From contig SXYT01000138.1 of NCBI GenBank assembly GCA_005788205.1, forward strand, positions 1 through 14,960: a stretch of DNA of 14,960 bases, in the 5' to 3' direction. Of the stretch, positions 13,024-14,960 are shown piece by piece. Below the pieces are notes generated by a model. That model was not told the DNA's origin, did no database searches, and worked only from the letters and a program-made list of their open reading frames with translations. Position numbers and translations under genes: made by a program. Each line of letters opens with the position of its first letter. Position 1 is the stretch's first letter. The stretch comes from Actinomycetota bacterium. Its GTDB lineage: Bacteria; Actinomycetota; Acidimicrobiia; Acidimicrobiales; Ilumatobacteraceae.

Positions 13024-13964
13024 GCGGCGGTCACCCGCCTCGCCAGCGCGGCCATCACCGACGCGTCGTCGTTGACACAGGCAGTGCGGGCGAACGCGAG
13101 CCCGAGCTTCTGTGCGTGCGCCGCGGCCTCGATGTCGAGGTCGAAGAGCACCTCGAGGTGGTCGGCGACGAAGCCACACGCACTCACGAGGACGCCGTCG
13201 ATCGGCTCGTCGGTGCCGCGCTGTGCGCCGAAGGAGTCGAGCACCTCGAGGATGTCGGGCCCGATCCACGGCTCCGGCGTGCGCCCGGCCGACTGCCAGG
13301 CGATTGACCACTGCGACCAGCGGGTGAGCCCGACGCTCGCGGCGACTGCTTCCGCGGTGGCGCGCAGTTCCTCCGGGTACGGGTCCCCGCCGTCGATGAT
13401 GCGCTGGGGGAGCGAGTGCGCGGTGAAGAGGACCTTCGTGTTCGCCGGCATCGAAGCGAGCTTCTTCCTCATGTCGGCCGCGAGGAACTCCACGAAGGCC
13501 GGCTCGGTTGCCCAGGAGTCGACGCCAGCCACCTCGATGCCGTGTGGCGCGGCGGCCTCGCGCACGCGCCCGATGTACTGGCCGATCGAGTAGGAGGAGT
13601 AGTGGGGTGCGAGTACGACGCCGACGATGCGCCTGAACCCCGCGGCCGCCACCTCCGCGACTGCCTCCTCGATGAAGGGTGTCGCGTGCTTCAGGCCGAG
13701 CGTCACGTGGTAGCGGCCGGGGTCGACCGCATCCAGTTCGCGCTGCAGGGCGTCGCGCTGGGCCTCGGTGAGCTGCTTCAGCGGGGACAGCCCGCCGATC
13801 GCCTCGTAGCGCCCGGTCAATTCCTCGAGCAGTTCCGGTGTCGGCGGGCGGCCACGGCGGATGTCCGTGTAGTACGGGAGGATCTCTTCCTTCGTGCGCG
13901 GCGTTCCGTACGCCATCAGCACAACTGCCGTGCGGTCCTCGTTGCGTGCTGCAGTGGTGCTCAC
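13020..13964 (-). CDS. hemH: Ferrochelatase (coproporphyrin type, HemH/CpfC)
   Basis: The 314-residue protein inserts Fe(II) into the porphyrin. Motifs are VLMAYGTPRTKEEILPYYTDIRRGR near the N-terminus, GLKHATPFIEEAV, APHYSSYSIGQY, FTAHSLPQRI with H183 (the same number as H183 of the Bacillus subtilis enzyme), and SACGFVADHLEVLFDLD with E271, matching E264 of that enzyme. Short, soluble and without C-terminal extension, it resembles Gram-positive coproporphyrin ferrochelatases. The only cysteines near the C-terminus are those of SACG and TACVND, so the four-Cys [2Fe-2S] site of mycobacterial ferrochelatase is absent. GTG 13964 overlaps the hemE stop (GTGA) and has AAAGGA about 8 nt upstream. 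No hemQ (chdC), needed for the last step of the coproporphyrin route, is in the window. Confidence 0.93.
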   Translation of the reverse strand: MSTTAARNEDRTAVVLMAYGTPRTKEEILPYYTDIRRGRPPTPELLEELTGRYEAIGGLSPLKQLTEAQRDALQRELDAVDPGRYHVTLGLKHATPFIEEAVAEVAAAGFRRIVGVVLAPHYSSYSIGQYIGRVREAAAPHGIEVAGVDSWATEPAFVEFLAADMRKKLASMPANTKVLFTAHSLPQRIIDGGDPYPEELRATAEAVAASVGLTRWSQWSIAWQSAGRTPEPWIGPDILEVLDSFGAQRGTDEPIDGVLVSACGFVADHLEVLFDLDIEAAAHAQKLGLAFARTACVNDDASVMAALARRVTAA

Positions 13965-14960
13965 CGGGTGGTCCTTTCGTGGACGAAGTCGACCACCGCG
14001 TGCAGGACGCCGGGATCCGTGTCCGGCTGCACGCCGTGTCCGAGGTTGAAGATGTGGCCGGGGTGGCCGTTGTTGTCGTCGAGCACCGCCGAGGCAGCGG
14101 CGAGCGCGGTCTCCGTGCCGGCGAGCACGAGTGCGGGGTCGAGGTTGCCCTGCACGACGGTGTCCGCACCCAGCCGCGAGCGCGCCGCACGGATGCCGGT
14201 GCGCCAGTCGAGCCCGATCACCGCGTTGCCGACGTCGTTCATGGACTCGAGGAGATGGTCACAGCCGATCCCGAAGTGGATGCCGCGCACACCGGGGTGG
14301 CGCGCGGCGAGTGCCGAGAACACCGCCGCGGTGTGCGGCTTGACGAACCTGTCGTAGTCGACGCGCGAGAGAGCGCCCGCCCATGAGTCGAACACCTGGA
14401 AGGCCTCGGCACCCGCGTCGAGCTGGGCGGAGATGAACGTGACCGAGTGCTGCACGAGGCGCTCCATCACCTCGTGCCAGAGCACCTCGTCCGTGTGCAT
14501 CATGCGCTTCGTGTTCTGGTAGGTCCGGCTGGGCCTGCCCTCGATGAGGTAACTGGCCACTGTGAACGGTGCACCGGCGAAGGCGAGGAGCGGCACCTTG
14601 AGTTCCCTGGCGAGGATCAGCACCGTGTCGGTGACGTACTCGATGTCGGAGAGCTCGAGCTCGCGCAGGCGCGGGAGGTCCGCGCTGGTGCGCAGCGGTT
14701 GCGGCGCGACCGGTCCGGTGCCCGGCGTGACGTCGATGCCGAAGCCGACGGCGTGGGCGGGCACGACGATGTCGCTGTAGAGCACGGCGGCGTCGACGCC
14801 GTAGCGCCGCACCGGCTGCAGGGTGATCTCGGCTGCGACGTCGGGCTTCTTGATCGCCTCGAGGATGCTGCCCTCGCCGCGGACCGCGCGGTACTCGGGC
14901 AGGCTGCGCCCGGCCGGGCGCATGAACCACACGGGAGTTCGGGTGGCTCGAATCCGTGCC
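13961..14960 (-). CDS. hemE: Uroporphyrinogen decarboxylase (HemE), N-terminus cut by right edge
   Basis: The visible 332 residues cover nearly the whole enzyme that decarboxylates uroporphyrinogen III to coproporphyrinogen III. The frame stays open to the window edge and reads RTPVWFMRPAGRSLPEYRAV, the conserved N-terminal signature holding the substrate-binding Arg residues, so only the first 20 or so residues are missing; the GTG at 14932 inside it is not the start. Other motifs are VLYSDIVVPAHAVGFGIDV with the catalytic-site Asp, GAPFTVASYLIEG, FDSWAGALS, HFGIGCDH and a C-terminal GHPGHIFNLGHGVQPDTDP. It is the first visible gene of the heme operon, and its stop overlaps the ferrochelatase start. 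Its promoter lies beyond the window. Confidence 0.95.
   Translation of the reverse strand, partial: ARIRATRTPVWFMRPAGRSLPEYRAVRGEGSILEAIKKPDVAAEITLQPVRRYGVDAAVLYSDIVVPAHAVGFGIDVTPGTGPVAPQPLRTSADLPRLRELELSDIEYVTDTVLILARELKVPLLAFAGAPFTVASYLIEGRPSRTYQNTKRMMHTDEVLWHEVMERLVQHSVTFISAQLDAGAEAFQVFDSWAGALSRVDYDRFVKPHTAAVFSALAARHPGVRGIHFGIGCDHLLESMNDVGNAVIGLDWRTGIRAARSRLGADTVVQGNLDPALVLAGTETALAAASAVLDDNNGHPGHIFNLGHGVQPDTDPGVLHAVVDFVHERTTR

Noticed and set aside
13024..14190. N-terminal half of an 850-codon open frame that joins hemY upstream
   Set aside because: It re-reads hemH and hemE in another frame, is rich in Arg, and has no recognisable domain. The FAD motif and GTGA overlap place the hemY start at 13023.
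1..14960. tRNA, rRNA, riboswitch, CRISPR, insertion sequence or prophage elements
   Set aside because: I saw no tRNA-like cloverleaf ends, spaced repeats, transposase or integrase motifs. Genes cover nearly all bases and no non-coding stretch reaches 300 bp.

Overview
The window is a dense, very GC-rich stretch of chromosome. It has no RNA genes, mobile elements, CRISPR arrays or large gaps. An actinobacterium is the best fit: start codons are often GTG, many genes have a TANNNT box 5-9 nt before the start codon (leaderless or near-leaderless transcripts), and the gene families fit (DUF2342 metalloprotease, MoaE beside MreB/Mbl, a class E-like sortase, a coproporphyrin-type heme cluster). An Acidimicrobiia-like lineage is plausible but not shown by the sequence.

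Left part (1-3918). A DUF2342 zinc-metalloprotease gene runs off the left edge on the minus strand. It is divergent from a degenerate, membrane-anchored short-chain dehydrogenase homologue on the plus strand. That gene converges with, and overlaps, a minus-strand single-pass membrane protein that looks like a decayed trypsin/HtrA-type protease. Next on the plus strand come moaE, a coupled 64-residue membrane protein, and an mreB/mbl actin homologue. mreB ends in a perfect 12-bp hairpin that also holds the stop codon of the opposing gene.

Middle (3924-7699). On the minus strand, a TesB-type acyl-CoA thioesterase is followed by a secreted PQQ-type sugar dehydrogenase. The thioesterase is divergent, through overlapping -10 boxes, from a plus-strand SAM-dependent methyltransferase. 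That methyltransferase converges on an alpha/alpha-toroid protein.

Right part (6623-14960). Eight minus-strand genes are packed with overlaps or gaps of a few bases. In transcription order they are hemE (cut by the right edge), ferrochelatase, protoporphyrinogen/coproporphyrinogen oxidase, a sortase, an Lnt-like nitrilase-fold membrane protein, a GT4 glycosyltransferase, a SAM methyltransferase and the alpha/alpha-toroid protein. The first three make late heme intermediates. The sortase and Lnt homologue point to envelope work. The last three, plus the convergent methyltransferase at 5967, look like a small glycan or glycolipid modification locus of unknown product.

The points most worth a second look are: the Lnt homologue has Ser in place of the catalytic Cys; two adjacent membrane-anchored genes look like pseudoenzymes; TAGCCT/TANNNT start-proximal promoters recur, including two back-to-back divergent pairs; one promoter is built on the stop codon of the preceding gene; and the GT-methyltransferase-toroid-methyltransferase set has no obvious product.
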